From the NCBI GenBank assembly GCA_002502625.1, contig DAPV01000010.1, forward strand, positions 1-14,915: a stretch of DNA of 14,915 bases, in the 5' to 3' direction. Both the position numbers and the translations under genes were made by a program. How positions within the stretch are numbered: the stretch's first letter is position 1; each line of letters begins with the position of its first letter. Origin of the DNA: Euryarchaeota archaeon UBA125. GTDB taxonomy: Archaea > Thermoplasmatota > Poseidoniia > Poseidoniales > Thalassarchaeaceae. Shown piece by piece: positions 6,424 to 14,740 of this stretch. Under the pieces are notes generated by a model. It was not told the origin of the DNA, did no database searches, and saw only the letters and a list, made by a program, of their open reading frames with translations.

Positions 6424-7648
6424 AAATCATGTCTGCTACAGGTAATGAAACCCACTTATCACCATCAGAAGGAGGACGCCTTCTATGAATTTCAAAGTGA
6501 TCATATGTTGTTGATCTTCGAATAGGAACCCCTCCTGCATCTTCAATTAATCTGGACAATCTGTCTAAATCATCTTCTACAGATGTTTGACTCCCTGCTT
6601 CATGCATTATTTCTTCATGTCCTACAGTTCCATCTACGTCATCAGCTCCAGCATTCAAAGCTAATGAGGACAAATGATCTCCAATATTCATCCTGTAGGC
6701 CTTAATATGAGGTACATTATCTAACATTATTCTAGAAATAGAAATGGTACGTAATGTCTCATTTCCTGTAGAATGCTGCGCCTGAGGAAGACGAGTACGA
6801 TCAGGGAGAAACGGATAAGGAACAAAACACTGAAATCCACGAGTTTCGTCTTGTAATTTTCTAATTTTATCAAGATGGTTTATTCTTTGAGATGCTGTTT
6901 CAATCGTTCCAAATAACATTGTAGAATTTGTTGGAATTCCTAATAGATGTGCAGTTCTATGAATATCCAAATATTCTTCACTTGATTCCTTTCCATTACA
7001 AATTACTTTTCTGACTTCATCATCTAGTATCTCTGCACCTCCACCTGGTAAAGAAGTTAAGCCTGCATCGATTAATTTTGAAAGAACCTCTGAAATTGAT
7101 ATTTCACTAATTTGTGAAAGATGTTTAATTTCAACTGCAGTTAAACACTTCATGGACAAATGAGGATATTTTTCTTTCGCAGAAGAAATTAGGTTGGCAT
7201 AGTAAGTTACATCCCATTCAGGATGTAGACCACCTACAGAATGAACTTCATCTATCCTACTACTAAACGGACGTATTCGATCGAGATATTCATCTACAGA
7301 TAATGCATAGGCATCTTGTGCTTTTGGACCCCTTCTAAAGGCACAAAAACGGCAAGCTAATACACAGATATTCGTTGTATTAACATGGAGATTAGAATTG
7401 AAATATATTTCATTATCATATCTTGATTTCTTAATTGCATGACCAAGTAACATCACATCTATCAAATCTGCATGAAGAAAAAGTGATTCTCCAGTTGATA
7501 TTGAAACACGACCTTCAGAAATAATCTCATCGAAGGCTGTTTGTACAATTGGATCCGAAATTGAGCCTAATTCTTGAACTCTGTCAGAGAGGCGACTAAT
7601 CCAGTCGGGATACCCTACCGAGCCAATCATGTTTATTCCATCCATCAC
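6422..7648 (-). CDS. mqnE: Aminofutalosine synthase (MqnE), radical SAM
   Basis: MqnE joins the MqnA product with S-adenosylmethionine to form aminofutalosine using a [4Fe-4S] radical SAM centre. The protein is 408 residues. The cluster motif is C95-x3-C99-x2-C102 in ICVLACRFCAFRR. It is told from the paralogue MqnC by HSVGGLHPEW (136-145), MKCLTAVEI (166-174), SLPGGGAEILDDEVR (199-213), TMLFGTIET (243-251) and the C-terminal DDVDGTVGHEEIMHEAG (336-352), all of MqnE type. The start is taken at GTG 7648 with GAGGAT 10 nt upstream; ATG at 7645 or 7630 is possible. The gene follows the calcium-pump gene after 18 bp and precedes mqnA, so the three are probably one transcript. MqnC and a futalosine or aminofutalosine hydrolase are not in the window. 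Confidence 0.92.
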   Translation of the reverse strand: MMDGINMIGSVGYPDWISRLSDRVQELGSISDPIVQTAFDEIISEGRVSISTGESLFLHADLIDVMLLGHAIKKSRYDNEIYFNSNLHVNTTNICVLACRFCAFRRGPKAQDAYALSVDEYLDRIRPFSSRIDEVHSVGGLHPEWDVTYYANLISSAKEKYPHLSMKCLTAVEIKHLSQISEISISEVLSKLIDAGLTSLPGGGAEILDDEVRKVICNGKESSEEYLDIHRTAHLLGIPTNSTMLFGTIETASQRINHLDKIRKLQDETRGFQCFVPYPFLPDRTRLPQAQHSTGNETLRTISISRIMLDNVPHIKAYRMNIGDHLSSLALNAGADDVDGTVGHEEIMHEAGSQTSVEDDLDRLSRLIEDAGGVPIRRSTTYDHFEIHRRRPPSDGDKWVSLPVADMI

Positions 7649-7666
7649 TGACTGATGAATCCTCGT

Positions 7667-10558
7667 TCACTTCTTTGGTTTAGGCCAAAGCATCTTTCTC
7701 ATCTCTTCAGCAACAAATACAGTAGATGCAACAGCAAATACAACCAACCAATCTAATGGTTTTAGAGGAACTGTATGAATCATCTCCCCTATCCTAAATC
7801 CAGCAATTTCGGGTGCATGGACAAACAACAACAACATCGATGTCGAAATCAAAATACTGATTGTAATCCAACTGTTAGATGTAATTCCTAAACGGAATGC
7901 AGATACTTCAGATGATCTGCAATTCATGACATTCATCAATTGGAAGAATATGAATGCAGCGAATGCACTTGTTTGAGCGATGGCAAATTGAGATTCTGCA
8001 TTCTGGAACCATGCATCTTCGTTACAAACTCCATTTACCATGTAATTGTCACCACCGGCTGGGCCTGTGGAACAAGGAGCGCTATCTATTATTGCACCAC
8101 CTGCAAAGTAAAACACAGATGCTGTTCCTATTACCATAATCATTCCAAGGAACATAATCAATAACGCATCCGTAGATGTAGGTAGAGTCTCATCTAGAGG
8201 ACGCGGAGGTTCTTTCATGACATCTTTAGCTTGCTGCTCTACTCCCAATGCTACTGCAGGAGGCCCGTCCATTAGAATATTAATCACGAGTAACTGAGTC
8301 ACAGTGAACGGGAATGTCCAATCCATCAACATTGTAGTTACCAATAATAGTAATACTGCTGCAACATTAGTACTTATTTGATACCTAACGAAATTTCGAA
8401 TGTTTTGGTATATTCGACGACCTTCATCTACAGCCTTAACTATAGATGAAAAATCATCGTCTTGTAATACCATATCTGATGCATCTCTGGCTACATCAGT
8501 ACCAGCACGTCCCATTGAAATACCGATATTAGACTTAGATAAGGCAGGAGCATCATTATCACCATCTCCAGTCATTGCAACAACATGTCCTAGGTGTTGT
8601 AATCTAGATACTATTCGTAATTTTTGATCAGGAGTCGTACGTGAAAAAATCGCTACACGCTCTAAAATAGAATCCAATTGTTCATCATCCATATCTCTTA
8701 ATTCAGTTCCATGTATAGATAGATCCTCAGCACCAAATATTCCAATTTCTTCACCTATTGATTCAGCAGTAGATTTGTGATCACCGGTTATCATTATAAC
8801 GCGAATTCCGGCTTCATGGCAAGTAGAAATTGCTTCGGGAACCTCACTTCTTGGAGGATCAGAAATTCCAACAACCCCTAGTAAGACTAATCCAGACTCT
8901 ACCGATTCAACATTTTCAATATCTTCTGATTCAGATATTACTCGCGTTGCTAACCCTAGTATACGTAATGAATTACCTGCGTAATCTGCGTTAATTGATT
9001 GAACTCTCTTAGAAAGGTCACGAGTCATCGGAACAATTTTTCCGTCGACTATTGTCCTATCGCATACTTGAAGTAAATCACCTAAAGCACCCTTGACAAA
9101 TAATCTTCTTTCACCTTCAAATTCGTGGATGGCACTCATTCTTTTTCTAGTTCTATCAAAGGGATATTCTCTGAAACGAGGATTACGTTTACGATATTCG
9201 TCCACTGAAGAATCTAATTTCCAACCTAATACAGCACAAGCAGTATCAGTAGGGTCACCTACTCCTTTCCATTTCTTACCTACAAGACGGACATTGCTGT
9301 TTTGAGCAAGTAGTAGAGAACCGATTACCCATCTAAATGGTGATGAAGCCTTTAATTCCGCCAATTCAGATTCTTTCAATTTCTCACTGGTTAATTTCAA
9401 CCCACCTTGATTAGGATCGAAGCCTCTTCCAGTGACTTCATATGAGCTACCATCATAATACAAACCTCTAACTGTCATTTCTCCAGTAGTCAATGTTCCT
9501 GTTTTATCTGAACAAATTACAGTAGTGCTACCTAGAGTCTCCACAGCTCTCATTCGTCGAATAATTGCTCGATGACGAGCCATATTCCTCATTCCAATTG
9601 AAAGAGTAATTACCAAGATAATCGGAAGTCCTTCAGGTACAATCGCAACGAAAATTGCAACCGCGAGTAAGAACTGTTCGGAAACAACAGCCCACAAAAA
9701 TTCGCCCCTTAAACCGTTGAAATAAGCCTCTGCTAAATTCAATGACACTAGCAATAATGCTGCAAATACAGCAACATATCCTAAGAAGCGACCTAATGAT
9801 TCTAATTTGATTTCTAATGGAGTCTTAGGAGTCTCAACCTCTGCTAAATCAGATGCTAGACGACCCAGTTCTGTGGTCATTGCAGTTTGAACAACTATTC
9901 CAATCCCCCTACCTGAAGCTACTACTGTACCCATGTGGGCCATGTTTTTCCTATCCGCAAGCATTAGATCTTCATCAAGAGGTTCGATTATCTTGGTAAC
10001 AGAACTAGACTCCCCGGTAAGAGTTGATTCATTCACTGAGAAATTATTTACTTCAATTAAACGTACGTCTGCAGGAATATTCATTCCTTCTTGTAAAAAT
10101 ACTACATCACCAGGAACTAATTCTTCAGTAGTAACTCTGATATCTTTACCATCTCGCAATACTATAGAAGACCCAACTAACATTTCTTTCAATGAATCCA
10201 TGGCTTTTTCGGCTTTTGCCTCTTGCATAAAACCAAAAACACCATTCAAACTCAATGCAATGACAATAAAAATAGGTGTTGTTTTATCATGAGGATCGAA
10301 AATAAAAGCAATTGCTGCTGCTGCTAATAGTAAGTAAACCATAGGATCCCTAAATTGATCTAATAATTTCCAAAACCAATGAGGAGGTTCGACCACATCC
10401 AACTTGTTTGGGCCGTATTCTCCAGCGCGTTTGAGGGCTTCAGATTCAGCTAGGCCTTCTTTGGTTGTCCGTAGAGTAGACATTACATCGTCTATCGATT
10501 TTGAATGCCAATCTTCATGTCGGACGACTGCAGTGTTGGATTCATCCGCACCATCCAT
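7667..10558 (-). CDS. P-type calcium-transporting ATPase (P2, PMCA-like site)
   Basis: This is a P2-type cation pump of 963 residues from ATG 10558. With that start the motifs are TGES 181-184 (actuator), PEGLP 308-312 in helix M4, DKTGT with phosphorylated D351, KGA in the nucleotide domain, MITGDHK, and TGDGDNDAPAL at about 663-673. About ten membrane helices are expected. In M6, N760 and D764 (VINILMDGPP) and in M4 E309 form calcium site II. The M5 segment is STNVAAV, where SERCA has Glu771; here it is Ala, so site I looks absent, as in plasma-membrane Ca2+ pumps. One Ca2+ per ATP exported is inferred. A loop near 828-845 has two cysteines, like the luminal L7-8 loop of SERCA. The frame extends upstream to TTG 10609 (980 residues), with ATGs at 10606 and 10588. 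ATG 10558 fits the family N-terminus. The gene leads the mqnE-mqnA operon. Confidence 0.9.
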   Translation of the reverse strand: MDGADESNTAVVRHEDWHSKSIDDVMSTLRTTKEGLAESEALKRAGEYGPNKLDVVEPPHWFWKLLDQFRDPMVYLLLAAAAIAFIFDPHDKTTPIFIVIALSLNGVFGFMQEAKAEKAMDSLKEMLVGSSIVLRDGKDIRVTTEELVPGDVVFLQEGMNIPADVRLIEVNNFSVNESTLTGESSSVTKIIEPLDEDLMLADRKNMAHMGTVVASGRGIGIVVQTAMTTELGRLASDLAEVETPKTPLEIKLESLGRFLGYVAVFAALLLVSLNLAEAYFNGLRGEFLWAVVSEQFLLAVAIFVAIVPEGLPIILVITLSIGMRNMARHRAIIRRMRAVETLGSTTVICSDKTGTLTTGEMTVRGLYYDGSSYEVTGRGFDPNQGGLKLTSEKLKESELAELKASSPFRWVIGSLLLAQNSNVRLVGKKWKGVGDPTDTACAVLGWKLDSSVDEYRKRNPRFREYPFDRTRKRMSAIHEFEGERRLFVKGALGDLLQVCDRTIVDGKIVPMTRDLSKRVQSINADYAGNSLRILGLATRVISESEDIENVESVESGLVLLGVVGISDPPRSEVPEAISTCHEAGIRVIMITGDHKSTAESIGEEIGIFGAEDLSIHGTELRDMDDEQLDSILERVAIFSRTTPDQKLRIVSRLQHLGHVVAMTGDGDNDAPALSKSNIGISMGRAGTDVARDASDMVLQDDDFSSIVKAVDEGRRIYQNIRNFVRYQISTNVAAVLLLLVTTMLMDWTFPFTVTQLLVINILMDGPPAVALGVEQQAKDVMKEPPRPLDETLPTSTDALLIMFLGMIMVIGTASVFYFAGGAIIDSAPCSTGPAGGDNYMVNGVCNEDAWFQNAESQFAIAQTSAFAAFIFFQLMNVMNCRSSEVSAFRLGITSNSWITISILISTSMLLLFVHAPEIAGFRIGEMIHTVPLKPLDWLVVFAVASTVFVAEEMRKMLWPKPKK

Positions 10559-10646
10559 TCTCCATCGTATACGGGAGGGGTATTTCATCCTCGCCCGGCA
10601 TGTCATCAATCGCAGAAGTCATCTAGTGAACCCTAGTGGACCATGC
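10559..10646. promoter_or_regulatory. Divergent promoter region, Ca2+ pump and OPT transporter
   Basis: These 88 bp separate the chosen starts of two divergent genes. On the minus strand GAAATACC (10580-10587) lies 22-29 bp before the pump ATG and could be its TATA box, giving a leaderless or nearly leaderless mRNA. No convincing TATA box or Shine-Dalgarno is seen for the OPT gene; GTGGA at 10636-10640 is weak. If the pump really started at 10606, most of this stretch would be coding. Confidence 0.35.
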
Positions 10647-12863
10647 ATGGAGGAGCGCGGCATCATTGAATTTGGCAATGATGGATCAACTGTCCACGAA
10701 CTCACTCTTAGAGCATTAGTGATAGGAGTAATCTTAGGCGCATTACTTACTGCGGCTAATACATATTTGGGTCTACAATTAGGAATGACTGTCAGCGCTT
10801 CGATACCTGCTGCAGTTCTATCAATGATTATTCTTCGTTCTATGAGGCTCAAAGATGTTTCAATTCTAGAAAATAATCTAGTTCAAACTATGGCTAGTGC
10901 TGGTGAATCATTAGCAGCAGGAGTAATTTTCACTGTACCTGCCCTACTTGTAATGGGGATGGAAATGAGATTACTTGAGACATTTATTATCGCTGTATTA
11001 GGAGGAATTCTCGGAACAATGTTCACTATCACATTGCGAAGAGTGTTCATTGTCGAAGAACAATTACCATATCCTGAAGGCGTAGCCTGTCGTGAGGTTT
11101 TGGTCGCTGGAGAAAAGGGAGGCGCAGGCATGACCGCCATCATTTATGCTCTTGGCCTAGGAGCTATGTATGGATGGGTCACAAAAGGATTCAAAATAAT
11201 AGGAAAACATGGTGAACCTCATCTTTCTGGTGCAGTAGATTTTCTTGGAACTAGACTATACATTGGATTTGAAATGAGTCTGGCTCTAGTTTCAGTCGGA
11301 TATATTGTAGGAATTCGTATTGCTTCGTTCATTTTCCTTGGAGGCGTAATTGGATTTATGGTATTAGTTCCAATTCTTGGAATTTTACAGGGTTGGCCAG
11401 TTGGAATGGATCCTGCAGATGCATTCATGGCCTTGTGGTCTGAACATATTAGATTCGTTGGAGTTGGGGCGATGGTTGTTGGAGGCATATACACTCTTTG
11501 GTCAATGAGAGGCACCATCGCTGTGGGAGTTGGAAAAGCAATCAAAGGTGCACGAGACGACGGGGGACCTGTTGCTAGGGAAGAACAAGATATTGATATT
11601 CGAACAACATTCTATGTTGCTGGTTTCATAGCAGTTCTTACGTTCTTATTTTACTGGTACAGTATAGGAAATATTGTTCTAGCATTTGTAGGTGCATTGT
11701 TCTTGGTAGTTGCTGCTTTCTTCTTCAGTGCTGTTGCAGGATACATCGCCGGAGTAGTGGGTTCATCTAACTCTCCAGTTTCAGGCATGACTATTGCTAC
11801 TCTTATGGCTACGTCTTTGATTGTCTGGATTGTTGGAGATTTAGTGATGGGTATGGAAACTCAAGAATTGATGTATGCTACTTTACTCATTGCTTCTGTC
11901 GTCGCAGTAAATGCAGCAATTGCAGGAGATGTGATGCAAGATCTAAAGACTGGATATTTGGTTGGTGCAACTCCATGGAAACAACAACTTGGAGAAACTT
12001 TAGGAGTACTTGTTGGAGCAATGGTTGCACCATTTACTGTTATTCTATTACATAGAGCATTTAGGATTACCAAAACCGCATGCTACGCTGATCCTCCAGC
12101 TATTAACGGAGAAATACCCACAGATCCTACCCTCATAGCAGAAGCATGTAATGGTGCTCTTCTAGCACCTCAGGCTGAACTTATCGGAGCAATAATACAG
12201 GGAGTATTTGGGGGTTCAATCAATCTTCCAATGGTGACCTTAGGAGTCATTATCGCAGCACTTCTAATTTGGAAGAAATTACCTGTCATGTCTGTAGCAA
12301 TTGGGATATATTTGCCACTACAACTATCATCATCTATCATGATTGGTGGATTAATTGCGGCTTTACTTCTTGGAACTGCCAGAGTAAGAACAGATGGAGA
12401 TTTAGTCGAGCCAATGTCAGAAGAAGCTGAAATTATGGTGAAGAAAACTCATGATAGGGGGGTCCTCCTATCAGCGGGATTAATTGCTGGTGAGGCTCTA
12501 ATGGGAGTAGTAGTAGCACTTTTCATTGTGTTTTCCGATGTTGTGAAGGGGTTAAGACCACCTGACGAGTGGTTATGTAGTGAATCGGCAATAGATGCAG
12601 AGGGTGCCTCATACTGTGTAGAAAGATCACTTGCTGTACTCCCGCCTTCAATTTCAGCACTGTTCTTTATATGGTTCGTACTAATTTTTGTTCATCTTGC
12701 TAGCCAAGCACTCCCTCGAAAAGAAAATGATGCCATGGTAGGCAATAGACCAGCCCCATTCAATTTACCAGTACTAGATATGGTGTATGATTCAGCAAGT
12801 GTTGTCAAGCAGGGTGGCATCGATTTAATTGATAATATCAGAATTAATCCTCCTGAAAAGTAA
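10647..12863 (+). CDS. OPT-family transporter (oligopeptide/metal-chelate type)
   Basis: This is a polytopic membrane protein of 738 residues in the OPT superfamily, prokaryotic oligopeptide-transporter branch. Family signatures in order are NTYLGLQLGMTVSASIPAAV (38-57), ENNLVQTMASAGESLAAGVI (75-94), LPYPEGVACREVLVAGE (140-156), GSSNSPVSGMTIATLM (372-387), AGDVMQDLKTGYLVGATPWKQQ (426-447, in two helices) and LPMVTLGVII (527-536). More than a dozen membrane helices are expected. Two inter-helix loops carry cysteine pairs (C479/C501 and C644/C657), perhaps disulfides outside the cell. Members import peptides or metal chelates by proton coupling; the substrate here cannot be told from sequence. 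The start is ATG 10647 (MEERGII). The frame is open 243 bp further upstream, but that stretch lies in and antisense to the pump's 5' end. GTG 10626 is an alternative. Confidence 0.9.
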   Translation: MEERGIIEFGNDGSTVHELTLRALVIGVILGALLTAANTYLGLQLGMTVSASIPAAVLSMIILRSMRLKDVSILENNLVQTMASAGESLAAGVIFTVPALLVMGMEMRLLETFIIAVLGGILGTMFTITLRRVFIVEEQLPYPEGVACREVLVAGEKGGAGMTAIIYALGLGAMYGWVTKGFKIIGKHGEPHLSGAVDFLGTRLYIGFEMSLALVSVGYIVGIRIASFIFLGGVIGFMVLVPILGILQGWPVGMDPADAFMALWSEHIRFVGVGAMVVGGIYTLWSMRGTIAVGVGKAIKGARDDGGPVAREEQDIDIRTTFYVAGFIAVLTFLFYWYSIGNIVLAFVGALFLVVAAFFFSAVAGYIAGVVGSSNSPVSGMTIATLMATSLIVWIVGDLVMGMETQELMYATLLIASVVAVNAAIAGDVMQDLKTGYLVGATPWKQQLGETLGVLVGAMVAPFTVILLHRAFRITKTACYADPPAINGEIPTDPTLIAEACNGALLAPQAELIGAIIQGVFGGSINLPMVTLGVIIAALLIWKKLPVMSVAIGIYLPLQLSSSIMIGGLIAALLLGTARVRTDGDLVEPMSEEAEIMVKKTHDRGVLLSAGLIAGEALMGVVVALFIVFSDVVKGLRPPDEWLCSESAIDAEGASYCVERSLAVLPPSISALFFIWFVLIFVHLASQALPRKENDAMVGNRPAPFNLPVLDMVYDSASVVKQGGIDLIDNIRINPPEK

Positions 12864-12902
12864 TGATAATCATCAAAGACCCTTCACGAAACAACTCGGT
12901 TC

Positions 12903-13739
12903 ATGACTGCGGCCGAACCAACCTGTGAACAACGGACAGTCGAAGATCTTGAATTGATTGCAAAAGACTGTAGAAGAGAAATTGTCAGAATGGTAAAAAG
13001 AGCTAATGCAGGTCATCCTGGAGGAAGTCTCTCGGTAATTGACTTGCTGGTTGGACTTTATGGAAATACATTAAGAGTCACTACTGAGAATCCTACCCAT
13101 CCAGATAGAGACCGCGTTATTCTATCCAAAGGACATGCATCTCCTGCCATGTATTCTGCACTGCATGCTTTCGGATTCATAGAAGAAGCAGATTTGCATA
13201 CTTACAGAGTTTTTAATGGAGTTTGTCAGGGACATGTTGATTCTAAATGGACTCCTGGAGTTGACTTTTCAGGAGGAAGTTTAGGGATGGGGCTTTCTTT
13301 TGGATTAGGTATTGCCCTATCTGGAAAAATGGATGAAAAGAACCATTTCACGTGGGTAATTCTCGGGGATGGAGAATGTCAAGAAGGCGAAATTTGGGAA
13401 GCAGCAATGGCTACGATTCATCATAAAGTGGAGAATCTTACTGTAATTGTTGATGTGAACGGAATTCAAAATGATGATTTTGTAGATCAACAGATGGTAA
13501 TGGGAGATTTAGCTGCTAAATGGGCTGCTTTCGGATGGAAAATCAAGGAAATAGATGGACATGATATGGCAGAGATTTGTGCAGCAATTAACTGGAGCAA
13601 AGAAGCAGTAGGACCATGTGTAATCATGGCAAGAACAACTAAAGGAAAAGGTGTATCATTTATGGAGAATAATCCTTCATTCCATGGAAAAGCACCTAAT
13701 GATGAAGAGTTTGAACAAGCAATGGAGGAATTAGCATGA
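12903..13739 (+). CDS. Transketolase, N-terminal (thiamine diphosphate-binding) subunit
   Basis: This is the N-terminal half of a split transketolase, 278 residues. It carries the pyrophosphate-binding domain: AGHPGGSLS with H38, DRDRVILSKGHASPAMY with H78, and the thiamine diphosphate/metal motif from GDG (155-157) to the DVNGIQ Asn near 186. With the C subunit it moves two-carbon ketol units between sugar phosphates, supplying pentose phosphates or erythrose 4-phosphate in archaea without a full oxidative pentose pathway. The two genes overlap by four bases (ATGA), so subunits are likely made 1:1. The start ATG 12903 has no Shine-Dalgarno; the 39-bp gap after the OPT gene holds TAATGATAAT as a weak promoter candidate. 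Confidence 0.92.
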   Translation: MTAAEPTCEQRTVEDLELIAKDCRREIVRMVKRANAGHPGGSLSVIDLLVGLYGNTLRVTTENPTHPDRDRVILSKGHASPAMYSALHAFGFIEEADLHTYRVFNGVCQGHVDSKWTPGVDFSGGSLGMGLSFGLGIALSGKMDEKNHFTWVILGDGECQEGEIWEAAMATIHHKVENLTVIVDVNGIQNDDFVDQQMVMGDLAAKWAAFGWKIKEIDGHDMAEICAAINWSKEAVGPCVIMARTTKGKGVSFMENNPSFHGKAPNDEEFEQAMEELA

Positions 13740-14677
13740 CATTAGCAGCTAGTCGTGATGGATATGGGGCAGCACTTCTTGAATTGGCTGATGATGATAG
13801 AATTGTAGTTCTGGAGGCAGATTTGGGTAAGTCGACAAAATCATGTCTCTTCCGAGCAGAGTATCCTAATCGGACATTTTCTATGGGCATTGCAGAACAA
13901 AATATGATGCTTGTAGCTGCAGGAATGGCATCAACAGGAAAAATACCGTTTGCATCTACGTTTGCAATATTTACAGAAAGGGGATTTGAGCAAGTGCGAA
14001 ATGGGATTGCCAGACCTAATCTAAAGGTACACCTTTGTGGTAGTCACGGTGGGATTCATACTGGAACGGATGGATCATCAGCTCAATCAATTGAAGATTT
14101 AGCGATTTATAGGACTCTACCTAACATGACTGTAATGCATCCGTGTGATGATCTTTCAACTAAGGCACTAACTAAGGCACTTGTAGAACATGCTAACCCA
14201 TCATATACTCGAACTGCGAGAAATAAGACTAAGAGAATCTATTCTGAAGTACAAGCGGAGTCACTAGAAATAGGAAAATTTTCGATTATTAGAGAAGGAG
14301 AGGATGTTGCAATTCTTGCTTGTGGTGTAATGGTTAGCGAAGCAATAGATGCGGCAGATAAACTTGCAAGCGAGGGAGTTAAAGCAACTGTAGTCGATGT
14401 TCATACAATCAAGCCATTCGATCATGAATCTATGACCTCTCTAGCCATAAAATGTGGAGCTATTGTTTCAGCAGAAGATCATTCTATCATTGGAGGGCTT
14501 GGAGGAGCTGTTGCAGAAAGTCTAGCCGCAAATCATCCTACACCTCTAGAACAAGTGGGAGTGCAGGATGTTTTTGGGATGAGTGGACAGCCTGATGAAC
14601 TAATGGAACACTTCGGATTAACTATGTCAGATATTGTTGATGCAGCGCATAAAGCAGTTGCACGACGAACGACATAA
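13736..14677 (+). CDS. Transketolase, C-terminal (pyrimidine-binding) subunit
   Basis: This is the second half of the split transketolase, 313 residues. It has the pyrimidine-binding domain with RTFSMGIAEQN (46-56), where E54 is the glutamate that activates thiamine diphosphate, then a C-terminal transketolase domain (VAILACGVMV, DVHTIKPFD, EDHSIIGGLGGAVAE). The substrate-site motif usually reads G-x-DG-x-x-HQ; here it is GTDGSSAQS (110-118), so the His is Ala116 (codon GCT at 14081-14083). In the yeast and E. coli enzymes this His (H481, H473) contacts the sugar phosphate, so specificity may differ. The start at 13736 overlaps the N-subunit stop, with GGAGG 7 nt before it. The domain is complete, with no frameshift. 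Confidence 0.92.
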   Translation: MTLAASRDGYGAALLELADDDRIVVLEADLGKSTKSCLFRAEYPNRTFSMGIAEQNMMLVAAGMASTGKIPFASTFAIFTERGFEQVRNGIARPNLKVHLCGSHGGIHTGTDGSSAQSIEDLAIYRTLPNMTVMHPCDDLSTKALTKALVEHANPSYTRTARNKTKRIYSEVQAESLEIGKFSIIREGEDVAILACGVMVSEAIDAADKLASEGVKATVVDVHTIKPFDHESMTSLAIKCGAIVSAEDHSIIGGLGGAVAESLAANHPTPLEQVGVQDVFGMSGQPDELMEHFGLTMSDIVDAAHKAVARRTT

Positions 14678-14740
14678 TGCTGATTTTGAATGCAATGACT
14701 TCTTGAACACCGGGGGTGTGAGAGTGCATGAGGGAAGTGT
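14678..14740 (+). promoter_or_regulatory. Intergenic gap with a small hairpin and a Shine-Dalgarno
   Basis: In this 63-bp gap after the transketolase gene, ACACC-GGG-GGTGT (14707-14719) can form a 5-bp stem without a following T-run, so it is a weak terminator at best. GAGGG (14730-14734) lies 6 nt before the next ATG and is a good ribosome-binding site for it. Confidence 0.3.

Noticed and set aside
6422..7648. Assignment of the radical SAM protein as MqnC
   Set aside because: HSVGGLHPEW, MKCLTAVEI and DDVDGTV are MqnE signatures; MqnC has different residues at these places.
7940..8164. Plus-strand frame with several cysteines (about 74 residues)
   Set aside because: It is antisense to the conserved C-terminal membrane region of the Ca2+ pump, with no promoter or ribosome-binding site. 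The Cys pattern comes from antisense codons.
10404..10646. Upstream extension of the OPT frame (80 extra residues)
   Set aside because: It lies mostly antisense to the conserved N-terminus of the P-type ATPase. The OPT family begins near the HELTLRALVIG segment, so the extension is a shadow frame.
14707..14719. Hairpin ACACC-GGG-GGTGT as a terminator
   Set aside because: The stem is only 5 bp and no T-run follows. It is kept only as a note on the intergenic gap.
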